Source: Epiperipatus broadwayi
Taxonomy: Eukaryota; Onychophora; Udeonychophora; Euonychophora; Peripatidae
DNA length: 64,000 nt
Reading direction: 5' to 3'
Assembly (NCBI GenBank): GCA_028023455.1
Contig: JAQFVV010012511.1
Location: 1,674,165 to 1,738,164 of the forward strand
The position numbers and the translations under genes are program-made. Under the pieces are notes generated by a model. That model worked only from the letters and a program-made list of their open reading frames with translations, had not been told where the DNA came from and did not search any database. Shown piece after piece: positions 1 to 14,400 of this stretch (positions are counted from its first letter, which is position 1; every line of letters begins with the position of its first letter).

Positions 1-649
<649 letters not shown>

Positions 650-855
650 ACATATTCATCTCTTTATCATTACAAAGAGCATCATATCACCTGCAGGAAA
701 ATACATTGTTGTATTTTTCATTATATTTATGTTTATTCTACTTAGTATTTTATTTTATTTTTCAATTTCCTTAAAAAATGAAGTAAACTGTATAGGTGAT
801 AAAGGAATTGAAATATATGTCACTAGTGACTCTACCTGGTTCACAATTTCCCAGT

Positions 856-857
<2 letters not shown>

Positions 858-904
<47 letters not shown>
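858..904. repeat. (TA)n microsatellite
   Basis: About 23 TA units, uninterrupted. It explains the Tyr-Ile run in the minus-strand open frame here. Confidence 0.97.
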
Positions 905-910
<6 letters not shown>

Positions 911-1911
911 TTTTTTAAACTGAAACCATAAAAATTCTCTAATCATTTATCGTGCACATTTTCACAACTAAAAATTCAAAATATGCTTTTCTGTTCAATC
1001 TATAATTCATCAATATCACTTGAGTTAACACAAAAATATGATCATTTCTTTTGTCATTCCTTACTCCTTCCTGAAGTTTATTTGTTATAACATGTGAGAA
1101 AACTTTAATCTATTTAATGATATTCCTACTAATCTACAATTTATCCAATCTTTACTATCTCTTCCTTTTCCCTTAAAAGCCAAACTTATTAAACTCTGTA
1201 GAATATTTTCATTTCAAGCTGACATTCACTTTTCTTTTATAATCATACTTCTTTCATTAATTATTTCTTTAATAGTAGAGTCAGATTTAATCTTCTATTT
1301 ATTTTTTAATAAATTATTATTCTTTTACTTAAATGTTTAAATTTTTTCTCTTCTGTGTATGCAATCTTTAGCTTTTGCATTTACCAATTTATTATTTTCA
1401 TTAGTTCTACTTCTATAGCTAATATATTTTCAAAATTTTCTACTTTCTGTATTATTTATATTCCTTATTAATTTTTATTTGTTTTCATTTTTTCCCCCAA
1501 TGAATTCTATTTTTGTTATATTTTTCTTTTTGTCTATTATTCATTTTTTATTTATGAAATTTTCATCTAATTTTATCTTTATAGCCATTTTCTATTCTAT
1601 TTACTTTTTTTCTTTCCTCCACACTAACTAAAATATATTTTATAAATTCTTTTAATTTTTTCATTTATTTATTAAACATTTATCAGTTACTTTTAATTAA
1701 TATTTTGTTTCCAAAACTGCACAATAATTTTTAAATTTATCTTTATTCTTTATATTTCACTTATAATTTCATTAATGAAGAATAAATTTATTTTGACTTG
1801 CCTTATCAAAAATTTCATTTTTTTGTATCATCTCAACTTTTTTCTTATCTATTAAAACATAATCAACATCATATATCTTGATCATGTAAAATCATCTTCA
1901 TGTTTGTTGTA
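905..1911. other. T-rich non-coding DNA
   Basis: The plus strand is visibly pyrimidine-rich (T and C runs) with many stops in all frames. No gene, RNA or repeat boundary was recognised. Confidence 0.6.
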
Positions 1912-2434
1912 TTTATATATTAAACTATTTCCATCATCTAATATAAGTATTGAATGTCTTTGGAGAAATTTAATTTTTATTTAAATATTCCAAATACATT
2001 CAACTGTTAGTTATAGCATACAGGTTAGTATATGCACAATGTTTTGAAAAGTATTAGTCTTCCTTCTTCATCAGATGTTGCTGGCCTGAGGACCAATGAC
2101 AGTACTAGCATGAAAATCAAATCTGGACCCTTAAATTCGTGAATATTAAATTTTAAGTTAATGCTCTAACCCAATTGTTTTGGCACAGTTGGTTAGAGCA
2201 TTACCTTAAAATTCAATATTCAAAAATCTAAGGGTACAAGTTTGATTCTCGTGCTAGTACTGTCACTGGTCAGGTCAGCAACACATGAAAAAGAGGTGAA
2301 ATTAATACCTCTCAAAACACTGTGCTTATACTAACCTGTGTGCTATAACTAATTATTGAATGTATTTGGAATATTTAAATAAAGTTAATTTTTTCTAAAG
2401 ACGTTCAATATATTGGAAATAGTCCAATATATAA
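1912..2434. mobile_element. Inverted pair of tRNA-derived SINE-like units (family A)
   Basis: The two halves are inverted copies of each other, meeting near 2180. The right half read on plus starts with a tRNA-like head: an A-box-like TGGCACAGTTGGTTAGAGC at about 2179-2197 and a B-box-like AAGTTTGATTCTC at about 2240. It then runs through a unique body to ATATTGGAAATAGTCC. The left half is the same on minus, with its outer end at ACTATTTCC. Copies of the same head and body recur at 49554-50011. It could have arisen from two head-to-head SINE insertions or from one inverted duplication. No clear target-site duplication was found. Confidence 0.75.
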
Positions 2435-3663
2435 ATTCAACTAAAATACCTTCATCACAAACCTTCAGGAAAACATTTTCATATTGATTTGTAAATTGGA
2501 TGTTTCTAAATCAGTATCAAAACAACTTTAACATATAACATTTTAATTTTTTTAAAACAAAAAGTTTTAATATCTGATAACTTATATTTATAATTTTTTT
2601 CAGTGCATATAATATTTTCTCTGCCTTCTGTAGCCATTTAAATTATTCTTGTAATCTAATTATTTCTGCATTTAGTAAAATCAGTCCTCACATGTTCTTT
2701 GCATTTTATTATATATACATTTAATAAAAACAATTCTCTTTCTTTCATTCTATTTAAATTTTCCTGCAAACAATCTTCCAAAATTGATTTTTTTACTTTT
2801 GTTTTTTAGATATATATCAACAATTATTAAGTTTACATTAGCTTCTACTACATTTTCAAATTTATTTCATTTCTCATTTTTTTATTCTCCTTAAAAACAC
2901 AAAACATATATTTTTATTTATTTATTGTTCTTTTCTTTTTACATATTTTAGTTCTCTTTTTTCTTTACAATTACTTTCATTTCTTTGTGTTTTTGAATAA
3001 TCATTTTATTTCTAAAACTATTATTTCATTTCTCTTCTTAAATTAATTTTCTTTTTTTGCTAATTTTTTTTCAAAAAGTTTGATAAAAGTTATTTCTTTC
3101 AAAAATTAAATGTTTTTGATAAAAATATATTATTTTAGGGAGCATTATAATTAAAAACCATTTAATAGCTATAATTTAGTTATAATTATTGTGTTTAGAT
3201 GTTAGCATTCAGTATAATAAGGAAAAAAAGGGAAGATTCTTCTTAGATATACTTTTGTACTTATGGAATTTATCTCCTGATGTTATAAAAAAATAAACTT
3301 ATTTTTATTTGTTCATAAATCCTACTTTTTGAAAAAATATAAAATATTTTTTAATACATTTAATTTTTGTTTGAATATATTTAATTTTTAAGAGAAAATA
3401 GTGATGTCAAGCAGGAAATGAATTTTATTAATATTATTGTTTTAATTGAAAAGTTTTTTTTTTTAAAAAACTCTAAGATAAATTTTACTATTGCACATAT
3501 GCTTTTAGGAAAATTTCATCAAAATATATAGATTTCATTAAGAACACGTTTTTTTTTTTTTTATTAAATACATTTATCAGATTGAAGGTTTTATAAATTT
3601 TATTGTATTGATAATTTTATTGAAATAAAACCCTTATTTTTATTTCACCTTTGAATGGTAAGT
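2435..3663. other. AT-rich non-coding DNA
   Basis: Poly-T and poly-A runs and frequent stops. Nothing recognised. Confidence 0.6.
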
Positions 3664-4209
3664 TTTAAATTGCACTTTACACAAAAAAGTGAAGTTTAGT
3701 ATTATTAGAAAAAGAATTATATGGCTTAGCACTCCATATTCATAACCTAGATAGGCTATGAATATGGAGACCTAAGATAAACAAGAACAAGTTAAAAAAA
3801 ATTTTAACCTGCCTATAGCTTGCATTTTATGATCACAGATGGAGCTCTACCAATAGCCCACTCAAGCTGTCAATAAATGCTGAGAGAGAATCGAAAATAA
3901 ATTATCTCTTTCAAATTGTCCCCACCTTTAAACCATGGTTTCATGCTAATTGGAAATCGTCAGTAAAGGGTAGGGGGGATTAGAAACTAGATCTAGTCCC
4001 CCCTACCCTTTACTGACGATTGCCAATTAGCATGAAACCATGGTTTAAAGGTGGGGACAATTTGAATGGAGACCTAAGTGCTAAGCCATATAATTATTTC
4101 TCTAAGCTATGGGTATGGAGACCTAAGTTCTCCAAAAGTGCTAAGCTGTATAATTATTTTTCTAATAATACTCAGTTTCACTTTTTTTGTGTAAAGCACA
4201 ATTTAAAAC
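3664..4209. mobile_element. Fold-back (inverted-repeat) element
   Basis: The outer terminal inverted repeats are about 70 bp. The left one begins AGTTTTAAATTG and the right one ends CAATTTAAAACT. They share a run with AAAAAAGTGAA, TTATTAGAAAAA and ATGGCTTAGCAC. Inside lie repeated pieces of the type TATGGAGACCTAAG (about 3765, 4068 and 4118) and a separate long palindrome (3910-4066). There is no transposase ORF, so it would be a non-autonomous element. The family of origin is not identified. Confidence 0.8.
3910..4066. repeat. Near-perfect 157-bp palindrome
   Basis: The arms run TTCAAATTGTCCCCACC... and ...GGTGGGGACAATTTGAA and are centred on CTAGATCTAG at about 3988. Arm pairing is broken only by a small mismatch at the GGAAATC/GATTGCC site. 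The arms include a run of G (3972-3978) and its C complement. The perfection of the arms against the AT-rich, decayed surroundings suggests a recent event or ongoing correction. Confidence 0.92.
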
Positions 4210-4240
4210 TGATAACATTATTGCTGTTTTTTCATAGTTG

Positions 4241-4242
<2 letters not shown>

Positions 4243-4297
<55 letters not shown>
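4243..4297. repeat. (TA)n microsatellite
   Basis: About 27 uninterrupted TA units, just outside the right end of the fold-back element. Confidence 0.97.
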
Positions 4298-4300
<3 letters not shown>

Positions 4301-7300
4301 ACCCTTACTTCTCGATGTATAATATAGTTTGAAATACAACTAGCTCAATTAAATTATAATGCTTAATTAAAATTTGCATATCTATCTTTAATTTACTTTT
4401 ATACTATCATATTCTAATTAAATTTATTATCAATTATCAAAATCAATATATTTCTATAGTATGTACTAATTAAATAAGTATCTATCAAAATCATGAGACT
4501 ATGAAGTAAAGATACAAAGCAATAAGTAGATTTACATTGAGTCAATATCTTCCAAGACATTGTCTCAATGGCATAAGAATACTGTCACCTCCTTATTAAC
4601 TTACTACTACCTCTACAGCATTCTTATGGCTTTTAAATAAAATAAATTATCTTTAATAATAATAAAATAAATAAATCTTAACTTTTAATTTTTAAAATAT
4701 AATTAAATAATCTCAGGTTCTTCTAATTATCTTAAAGTAATGATAACTCATGTAAATAAGTATGATATGGGATTTTATATCAAACCTAAATACACCTAAC
4801 TTATTTTAATAATAATAATAATAAATACTAATTTTAGGGTATAACTTAATCTTATCTACTTCTGTTATATTATTAAGTATTAAATAAATAAACAATCATA
4901 TGTATATCTTTTATTTTCATATAGTATCTTAATTTTGAAATAAATCAAAATCTTATAATTCTATAATCTGTGGCAATAAATAATATTGTACTCTTATAAT
5001 GTGCATTATAATAACCTTATGACCATAATAATATTATATGTTAATATCAATCAATTCTTATAAAATGATATCAAGAAAATATTGTGTTTATTTTCAAATA
5101 ATAATAATAAATTCATATTGTGCAAATATTATGTTTCTTCAAATTATCTGTTGTCAAATGCTGTGGTGTAAAATAATGAACTCGACACACTTTTACAACA
5201 AATTAAACAAATTTATTTACATTAACTTCAACTAAGAATTTATTTACAATATTTACAGTTCAAAATTATGAAAACAAAGAAAATAAAAATAAGAAAATAA
5301 TAATACAATATGTTTACACTGTTATTAACTCATACTCCTAATAAGTAATTATACATCCTTTAAAATGCTGTATTAATAACATTGAAGTATGTTTTCAAAA
5401 CTTAGACTTTAAATAAATATCAGTGAACTTCAATTATTACACAGAAAAATTTATGTAAATAATATTTATGTAGCATATGTAAACAATTAAACTTTACTAA
5501 TTAAATTGCTACATCACTTAAGTATTACTGTTACTTATTTCATCATGTACTAGTATGTGTTCACTCTACTATTAGTATTACTCTAATAGCATAATATAGA
5601 AACTAATGCATCTTTATAATGTAATAACAAATAACTGATTATAATTTTATATTTCAGTTAATACAATTCATGCTACATGTTTTATCAAATATGCATTACA
5701 TATATGTACTGTTAAAAATAATAATATTTAAATTATTAATCAATTTCAAATTCATAAAGTATTATATTAGATAAATTCTATGATTCTTTTCTATGTAAAA
5801 TTATTACTTTACTTTATGTGTTATACTACTCCTTCTTAATGAATTTCTATCTACAAAACATCCTCTAAACTTATTTAAGATTTCCAGAAAAACAACCTTC
5901 AACTTTAAATAAATACTAATTATTCAAATTATTTATACTACGTCATCTATATTCAGTAAACCTTTAATTCAAACATAAACTTCTACATAAAACTCAACTT
6001 AATTTATCCAATAAAATAAAAATAAAATATAGACTTTGAGATCTCTTCCTAACTTGAAATAAAATAATTACCTATATGAATAATAAATATAATTCTAATA
6101 CTCCAACATAATAATAACAAAAATAAAAATCAAAATTTATTTACGAAAGAATCATATAATTATTTCTAAGCTTCTTATGTAATGTTGTATCATATTTATA
6201 TCATAAATTCAAATTATGCATATTTAAATAAAACTGTCACTGCCAATATAATGTGTGTGTATTTTAAAAATATTCATACATTCATTCAACAATAACATAT
6301 CATTCGGTTGATCTAAAGAAAACATATTAAATACATTAAAATTATTATTATTATACAATTTTACCATAGATAATGATTTAATGTCCAGTCCATCTTTCAA
6401 TATTCTTCGGAATTACAGCTTCATAAAATAATTCACATTTATACTCACGATCATTCTTTAAAATATTCTGTGTTATATTAATTATAAAATAAACTCATGC
6501 AATTAATCATTATATTATTTTTAGTTATTATTTAAAGATATGTACCTATCTTATTTTAATAGATTAATAATATTTAATTTTTATATTAGATAAATAAAAC
6601 AGAATTCATATTACGTGACTCCAGCGATGTTTTCTTTTTCACCATAAAATTTTTTAATCCTAAGCACACATTCACTAGAACACCATTTCCTGTTTCCGGT
6701 CCATCACGTGTTTTTTTAAAAGTTTATGAAAAACGAAAATGTTCTTTTTTAAAAATAAGTTCCCACAAGAAAATAAAATAAAATTAAAAATAGTTTATAG
6801 GATCCTGGTTTAGTTCTTTTAAAAATATTATTCAAAAGTTATTATTTTAATTTAGTCTATAGTTTATAAAAATTTATATTTAATTATTTTTAAATTAAAT
6901 TGGACGTCCACATATTACTTGCACATTCCATAACCAAAATATCCAGGTAAGAATAAGCTTCTTTATCTATAAACGACCAGCGTTTAAATTATTTCAATAT
7001 AATAATTTTTATTATATTAAGACTTTTAGTTAATATATTTTCAACTTATTTGCCTTTCAAAATTGTCAACATTCAGTCTTTTAAACATAAAGACTTAACA
7101 AGGCAAGTATTTATAAAACTACTTTCATTTTTTAATATCTTTACTTAAGATATACCTTTAAATTTATAGCTTGCAAAATACTTTCTTTATAAAGAAGTAT
7201 TTTATTCTTTAAAATATCTATTTTAAATAATCAATAGCAATTAGCTTTTAAAATTATATACTGTCCAAAATATTACTTTTCTCCATCTCGTAATTATCCG

Positions 7301-10260
7301 AACTAATCCAGCGTTTGTCATACTTTTAGTATAAAGTTTCCGATATATTTTCACTATATATGATGTTCCCATGACCATTTGCTTGTAAATTGAGCTCAAT
7401 AGAGATGACCGATAGGGAAAAAATTAAGTTAATACTGCATATTTATCATTTAAAATTTCTATAACTTATTTTCAAGACACTCTTATAATTTTGAAAATGA
7501 TTTTAAAAGCGTCTATAAATTTACGTAGCTATTTTTAATAACACAATTAACTTGAAAAATCAATCACAGAGTCCTCTCCTAACAATTGAACTGAGCTTTT
7601 ATACCGGAAGAAACTTCTAATTTGATTGGTACATTTAAACAATCAACTTTGCTGGCTTATTTACATATTTATCAACAACACAAAAATAAAATAAATAATG
7701 ACTTATTTAATATTTAATATTTATTACATTATCAAATTTCTAAAATAATCTTTATCGTTTATTTAAATCTATTAAACATTTTTTAAAAATATTCTTACTG
7801 ACTTGATTATAATTTTAACTTTTATAAGATTATTTAAAATACACTAAATCTTTTTATACGTTATACTTTTAAAGCAATATTTTAAAAATCAGATTTAATA
7901 TTCTACATTGATTTGTCTTTATTTTATCTCGTGATAGCTCACGTATTATTTATAAATTTTACAACATAATTTTAAAATAGTTGTGCAACTTTATTAGATA
8001 ACTTCCAAGCATGTGTGTGTTTATTTAACTAACATCTGTTCTCTACAACACAAGAAACGCTTGTCATCGTCTAAAAATAAACTAACAATTGCATTTTTTA
8101 AAATAAATATTTTTTAAATAAATAAGATATTATAATAGATTTTAAAATAATTATCCAATACTATTAAAATTAAATATTAGTCTTTTATTTAAGTACTTAC
8201 AATAATTAAAATATTTATATTCTTTTATAATATTATTTTATCAACAATAAATATATGCATTTAATTTTAACTTGTCTTTTAAATACCTCAGCTTTAAATA
8301 TTTATTTATTAAATCTATTAATGCAGTATTGATTATGGCCATTTTTCCCAACTATATGTTATAATCATCATCATTTAAAATGTCTCTCTCAATATCAGCA
8401 CAATTTTACATATCAAATACTCATAGATTGCTTTAATTAAACTTTTTGAAATATTACCATAAGCAAAATTAACATCACATATTCAGATATATCTTAAATT
8501 TAAAATTTTTAATAGATTAGCACAAAAATTAAATGGTGACCCATACAAAAGGGCACAATATATATATATTTGATATTACATTCACCATTTGCACAAATGC
8601 CTTTAGCAAAATTAATCTCAAATGTAAAAAATTTGATGTATAATACGTTTTTTAAAAAATTAAAAAATACAATTGAAGAGAAAAAAAGTTTGATAAAAAA
8701 AACCACATGAATTTCTTCCAAAACAATATGCTTAAGTAAACTCGAATATATACATATCTATTATGATTTGATAATATATACTCTCCTCAATTATTATCTT
8801 CTGCTTTGTCTTAATCTTTAATATACTGTTTTCTGTGATCAAAAAATTCAGGATTTAATTTTTTCAGTGACTTATATTTTGTTGCAAGATTCTTTATGTA
8901 GTTACAATTGAGATGAAGTAATTGCACTGAAAAATCTTCTAAAGTATTAACATTACCATTAGTGGTAATACAACAGTTTGATAATTACAATAAATTGATA
9001 AAAAATTTACATGAAATGTTTATCACAACTGTAAAAATTGTTATCTGTCTTTAATATGTAAGATATCCTAGCTTCTAAATACAATACCTGTTAAAAGCAT
9101 CCAACTCAAAAAAATGCTAAAAATAGATGCTATTTAAAAGCATCTCAAATTTGAAATATTTCTTTTAAAAAAGTTAATTTGCAACTTTCAAAATCGTAGA
9201 AGTAATTCTTAGCATCATAATGAGAAAATAATCAACAGATTTTTATAAGCAATTAATTTATTATTCTCTTCTATTTCCAACAAGTAGCCTTATTCATAGA
9301 AGAAGTCCTATCAAATTTAATAAAAACTGCATTATTGTGCACATATTTAAGATGGCAATGATAATAAATTTAATCATGTATTTCAAATTTTTATTCTATT
9401 GAAACTATTTTTTTTTCTTCCTCCACTATTTCTTCTTTTTTTGACAAATAGAAATTAATTTAATTTTTTCTAAAAACATTGTAAATATATTTTTATTTAA
9501 TTAGTCTTGATAGTTATTCATTTCCAGTTTTTATGGAATAAACCCTTAAATATCATCAAATACCACATTGCATATATAAAATAATGCTTATTGCAAACAA
9601 ATTTTTAAATTGATGAATTTTAGACGTAATTAAATGAATATTGGGATTCACTGTTTAAAAATATTTCTAAGATTGAAAATTCTTAGCTAATTGGAAAAAA
9701 TGTTCAAGTTCTTCCAAATTTAAACTTCATATGATAAGCATAACCACAATTTTATATTCTTAATAAGTACGGACACACAGACATATATATATATGATTAG
9801 TGTAATATTTTTAAGTACAACTTTTAGAATTTAATTTTAAAAAGTAAAACAGTTGTCAATGTTTAGTTGCTCAGAAAGTAAATATAACATTTAATTAAGC
9901 ACAAGAAATCATTTTTTTTGTAATCCATTAATTTCTGACTATAAGAAGTACTTAGAAGACTTCATTCTGAAACTTTTAGGGAAACCATTATTAATCCTTT
10001 GAGGCTTTTGAGCTTGAAGTATTAAAACATTCAGCAGTTTGGATACTAATGCTCTAGCTAATGGAAATACCAATAATTTGACCTTTTTTAACTCGGACAT
10101 TTCAGACATTTTTTAAATATAAACTTCCTGTTAAATATTATATTGGCCCATTACATGTATGTGTTAATAAGATGTGATAGTATTATTTTATTCAACAAGT
10201 TTATACTTTAATTGAATATGCATCTAACTTCATTTAATAAATATAGTAAATTTTTATTAC
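4298..10260. other. AT-rich non-coding DNA, about 6 kb
   Basis: No gene, RNA or repeat structure could be supported on either strand. Open frames are under 75 codons and biased to Ile, Asn, Phe, Tyr and Lys. Short (AAT)n runs occur (for example at 4810-4822). A diverged regulatory region or untranslated exon cannot be excluded by reading alone. Confidence 0.5.
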
Positions 10261-10322
10261 ATTTATATATATATATATATATATATAAATATAATAAATT
10301 TCTATTATATTTATATATATAA
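10261..10322. repeat. TA-rich palindromic microsatellite
   Basis: A TATATA run (10263-10286) is flanked by matching AATATAATAAATTT-type sequence and by TTATATTTATATATATAATAG. The whole is self-complementary low-complexity DNA. Confidence 0.8.
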
Positions 10323-10569
10323 TAGTTTATTGCAAGCATGACATTTTGTTTCAAGGCTTGGAATGGCACTTAAATTTATAGATACTAGCAAACTATATTA
10401 TAATATTGATTTGTAACATATATGTAGGTGTGTATATGTACTGTATATTCATGTTGAAAATATGTACAATACACATGCATAAGTTTGTATTCATACTGTA
10501 CGTGTACTGTGAACTATAAAATTAAATAAAGAAAGTTAAGATATTTCCATTATATATATATATATTGTG

Positions 10570-10606
10570 GATAACTGAGACGATGGGTATGGAGATACAG
10601 TCTAAG
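10570..10606 (+). repeat. Fragment related to the fold-back element at 3664-4209
   Basis: GATGGGTATGGAGA followed by CTAAGATAA resembles the TATGGAGACCTAAGATAA pieces inside the fold-back element. It is short, so chance is possible. Confidence 0.4.
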
Positions 10607-11632
10607 ATAATTTTGTTGTCACAAGATTATTTTTATAAACATATATATTAATCTCTTTAGATTCAAATGAATAAATCTGCATGCAATGATCAAAAAATAT
10701 ATTCCAAATAATTTGAACTGCACTCAGGAGAGATATCTGAAATCTTATTTTTTAACTATTGTATTTAAATTTATATATAGAATGAATTTAATAAAAAGAT
10801 GGAAGTAGATGATGAAAGAAAAAATGATTAACGCCACATTGTAATAATTTAATTTAGTTAAAAGCATTTAGTAATTAAAAGAAGCTTAATTTAGCAATGT
10901 TTGTTTATTTGTTATGGTTTTGTAAGTTTGTTTTATTAATCTGTTCAGATTTAACTGCATCAAATTAATTTCAGTAGTTAAAAAGATTTAATTTAAAATT
11001 TTGCCAAACTTTATGTGAGAAAATAGCATTTTTTAATATTTTGTTTCCAAATTAATGTTAAGTAAATAATGTATTTTTAAATAAAATCTTTAGCTTTTGC
11101 TCTTTTACATTTATGTTAGAAATTTAGCTCAGATGTTAGAATTTTTTTTTTTTTTTTGTAAATTAATTAGATGAGCAAATTAAACTTATCATTATTTGAA
11201 AAACTTGAGTAAAATCACAAACACTATTATCATATGTATTGGTTTAATATCAGAAAGTCTGATTGTTAACTCTTTTCCTCTGCAGTGATTGATTAAAAAT
11301 GAAAATTTAAATATACAATGTTTTTAATCGTTATCAAATTATATGTTTTCTTATTTTATCCCCTCACTTTTTATAAGAACATTGCCAAAATTGCTCTTTG
11401 CTTTTTGGAATCTGATGTGTTTTACTTACTGAAATGAGAAGGCAGTGCTTATTCTAACAAGGTATTATTATATTTTAATATTTCTACAGCTATTATATAT
11501 ATATATTTATAATAATAGGCGTTAAAGATTATTATTTAAACATATAAGTTCATTACAATAGAAGAGAATTTTCCTCTACAAGTCTAACACGTAGTTACAT
11601 GTTTATCATGAGACTGAGAAAAACAAAAAGAC
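10607..11632. other. AT-rich non-coding DNA
   Basis: No coding or repeat structure beyond homopolymer runs (poly-T at about 11143-11157). Confidence 0.55.
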
Positions 11633-11785
11633 AATGAGTTACATTCTTTTTTTTTTTCATGTGTCATAGCATCGGCCGGGAAGCGAACCCGCTAACCTGG
11701 GACAACTGCTTGTAAGACAGCTGTGCTGATTTCTCGACCACCAATGCTTGACAATGAAACATGTATAAAAAATGAGTTACATTCT
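11633..11785 (-). mobile_element. Small tRNA-derived SINE with 15-bp target-site duplication
   Basis: The 15-base direct repeat AATGAGTTACATTCT flanks the insert (11633-11647 and 11771-11785). On minus, the insert holds a 79-nt tRNA-like head (11747 down to 11669). Its ends pair (GCATTGG with CCGATGC), its D-arm region contains GTCGAGAAATC, it has an anticodon-arm-like hairpin, and it has a B box GCGGGTTCGCTTCCC. A short ATGACACATG stretch and a poly-A tail (poly-T on plus, 11648-11657) follow. It lies in one arm of the large palindrome only, so it inserted after that palindrome formed. A sister copy lies at 54906-55028. Retroposition by a LINE is inferred from the tail and duplication. Confidence 0.88.
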
Positions 11786-13024
11786 GAGCTAAACCTATAG
11801 CCAAATTCACAAACCATCTCAAACTTGAATAATCGTGAATTTTTTTTTTTATATATTCACTGAAAGATCTTTATGCACTATCATATTGTTTACAGCAACA
11901 AATTACAGAATCAGAATCAAAATGTTATCACCTGCATTTTTACTATATAATTCTTTTATTTATTGTAGAACACTTATTGTTATTAGGCAAACTCAAGTTA
12001 ATGTCATTTCCAGGTGATTATATAAATAGCATTTTTCAAGAGTGATACATATCTTTTATTTTGTCTTTTAGACTGTTCAAAACCACTTTCATTATTGTGA
12101 TGATGGATACTATTCAGTTTATTTGATGATCACTTTCTTTTTTTCAAGATAAGGTTTTTTAGAATTAAATCATCCCATGAAAATAGGTATTCATATTTTT
12201 ACTGAGAGTTTTTTCAGATCTAATCGGATCAAGTATATTCTGTTATATCTGTAATATTGCTACAAGAGATATATAAAAGTCATTAAGATTGAGATGGATT
12301 GAGATGGCCTGTTCAGATATAGATCCAATTTTAGATTTTTAGAACTGAGTGTTATTGGGAATAAACTTTTCATCTGCTTAGTTAAATCTTAGCCCACCAT
12401 CTGGATTATCTCTTCAATTTTTTTTGAAATAGCTTTAATGATAATTAGAAATAGCTTTAACAATTAATGGTCATTCTGACTAACATTAAAGCTAATTAAA
12501 AAAAAACAATGAAGAGATAATCCAGAAAGTGGATTAAGATTTAGATCTGAAATTGGATCTAGAATCTGAAATGGTCATCTCAATGACTTTTATGTGTCTC
12601 GTGAAGCAGTATTATAGATATAACAGAATATACATTATCTGATTAAAGCTGAAATTGTCTCAATAAAAATATACACATCCATTTTGTCATATAATAGAAT
12701 GGTTTAATTCTGGAAAACTTAGTGATGACAAAAAAAAAAGAAACTGATCATCAATGAAGAGAATTGTATCCATCATCATAATATTGAAAGTGCTTTTGAA
12801 CAGCTTTAAAAAAGAAGATATTCTACAATAAATAAATAAAAGGTTTATATAATAAGAGTAACAAAATTTTGATTTTGATTTTATAATTTGTTGCTATGAA
12901 CAACATGATATTGCATGAAAGATCTCTCATGGAATATCAAAATAATACAAGATTACCCAATAAGAGACAAGTTTCAGTATAGTTTGTGCATTTGCCTATA
13001 AGTTTATCCTAGAATGTAGCTCAT
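11772..13024. repeat. Large imperfect palindrome, about 1.25 kb
   Basis: Matching inverted segments run from ATGAGTTACATTC (11772) paired with GAATGTAGCTCAT (ending 13024) to a centre near 12450. Paired landmarks include GAAAGATCT (about 11860 and 12917), AGCAACAAATT (about 11894 and 12890), TTTATTTATTGTAGAA (about 11955 and 12820), and GGATTATCTCTTCA (about 12402) with TGAAGAGATAATCC (about 12510). Arms are roughly 80% similar by eye. No ORF of any size is present. It could be a long-TIR element without transposase or an inverted segmental duplication. Confidence 0.85.
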
Positions 13025-13138
13025 ATTATGCTTTTATTATTATTATTATTTTTTATATTAGTTAACTTTTGTTTTTGTATATCATAACAGGATAATCCTA
13101 TGATTTGGCTATACTATGAAGTTGTTTTAAATACAAAT

Positions 13139-13630
<492 letters not shown>

Positions 13631-14282
13631 TTCTCTCTCTGTTTGTCTTTCTGTCTGACTGTCTATTTATTTATTTATATATGTTACATTTAACTATAAC
13701 TAACAGAATACTGTGATATAATTATTTCTATTGTTATTTTAAGAATGTCAAATCACGTAAACACCTACATTTATATATATATGTTGTGGGAGTATAAGAG
13801 ATTTGATATTCTTATAGTAACAATTTTACTTAAATTATTCTAACAAAGTGTTACATTTATATATATTACATGCTTGTCATTTTTCTTGTTGTCTATGAAA
13901 TTTTTACACTTGTTTATTTTTTAAAGAAAGAATTTACATGGATATTTTGATTATTCTAAAATTGTCATGTGTTTCTTAATTATGTATTTTATCAAATTCA
14001 AATTTTTAAAATATTTTTTTCTATTATTTATCTTCCACTTTAACATTAAAATATTATTTTATGATTTGATTTTAAATTACTCTTCTAATTTACCAATCTT
14101 TCAAGTATACTTAATCTAGTGTCAGACATGTTATGTTTATTTGTTTCACTAATTGTGATACATATTACACCAGTCTTTCCATTATTAGTTTTTTTATAAT
14201 TCAATAAAGATTTTATTTATTTATTTATTTTTTTTTTCATCCAATTCTCAAAATTTTATTGCGTTGATAATGTTTAATACTT
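13631..14282. other. AT-rich non-coding DNA
   Basis: Nothing recognised apart from a (TTTA)n run at about 14212-14230. Confidence 0.55.
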
Positions 14283-14400
14283 TTCCAAAGTTTATCCGAG
14301 TGATAGAGTGGATACTCAAGAGCTAAGGCTCCTTAGTTCAATGTATCATTTTTGTGCTTAAACTTCATATGATATTTTGAATAACTGTCATGGGTATTGA
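14283..14400 (+). mobile_element. SINE-like repeat (family B), decayed
   Basis: A possible A-box-like GAGTGATAGAGTGG (about 14298) and B-box-like TTAGTTCAATGTATC (about 14334) precede a 3' part CTTAAACTTCATATGA with TGAATAACTGTCATG. That 3' part matches those of the repeats at 15140 and 53210. Boundaries are approximate. Confidence 0.5.

Noticed and set aside
2066-2110. CTGATGAAGAAGGAAGAC on minus as a possible ribozyme
   Set aside because: No GAAA in the right place and no pairing helices.
3972-4012. GAAAC-TAGATCTAG-TC with flanking G and C runs, suggestive of a hammerhead
   Set aside because: It has a palindromic helix III and a strong helix I but no CTGANGA or helix II, so it cannot be a hammerhead as it stands. 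The resemblance may be chance within the palindrome.
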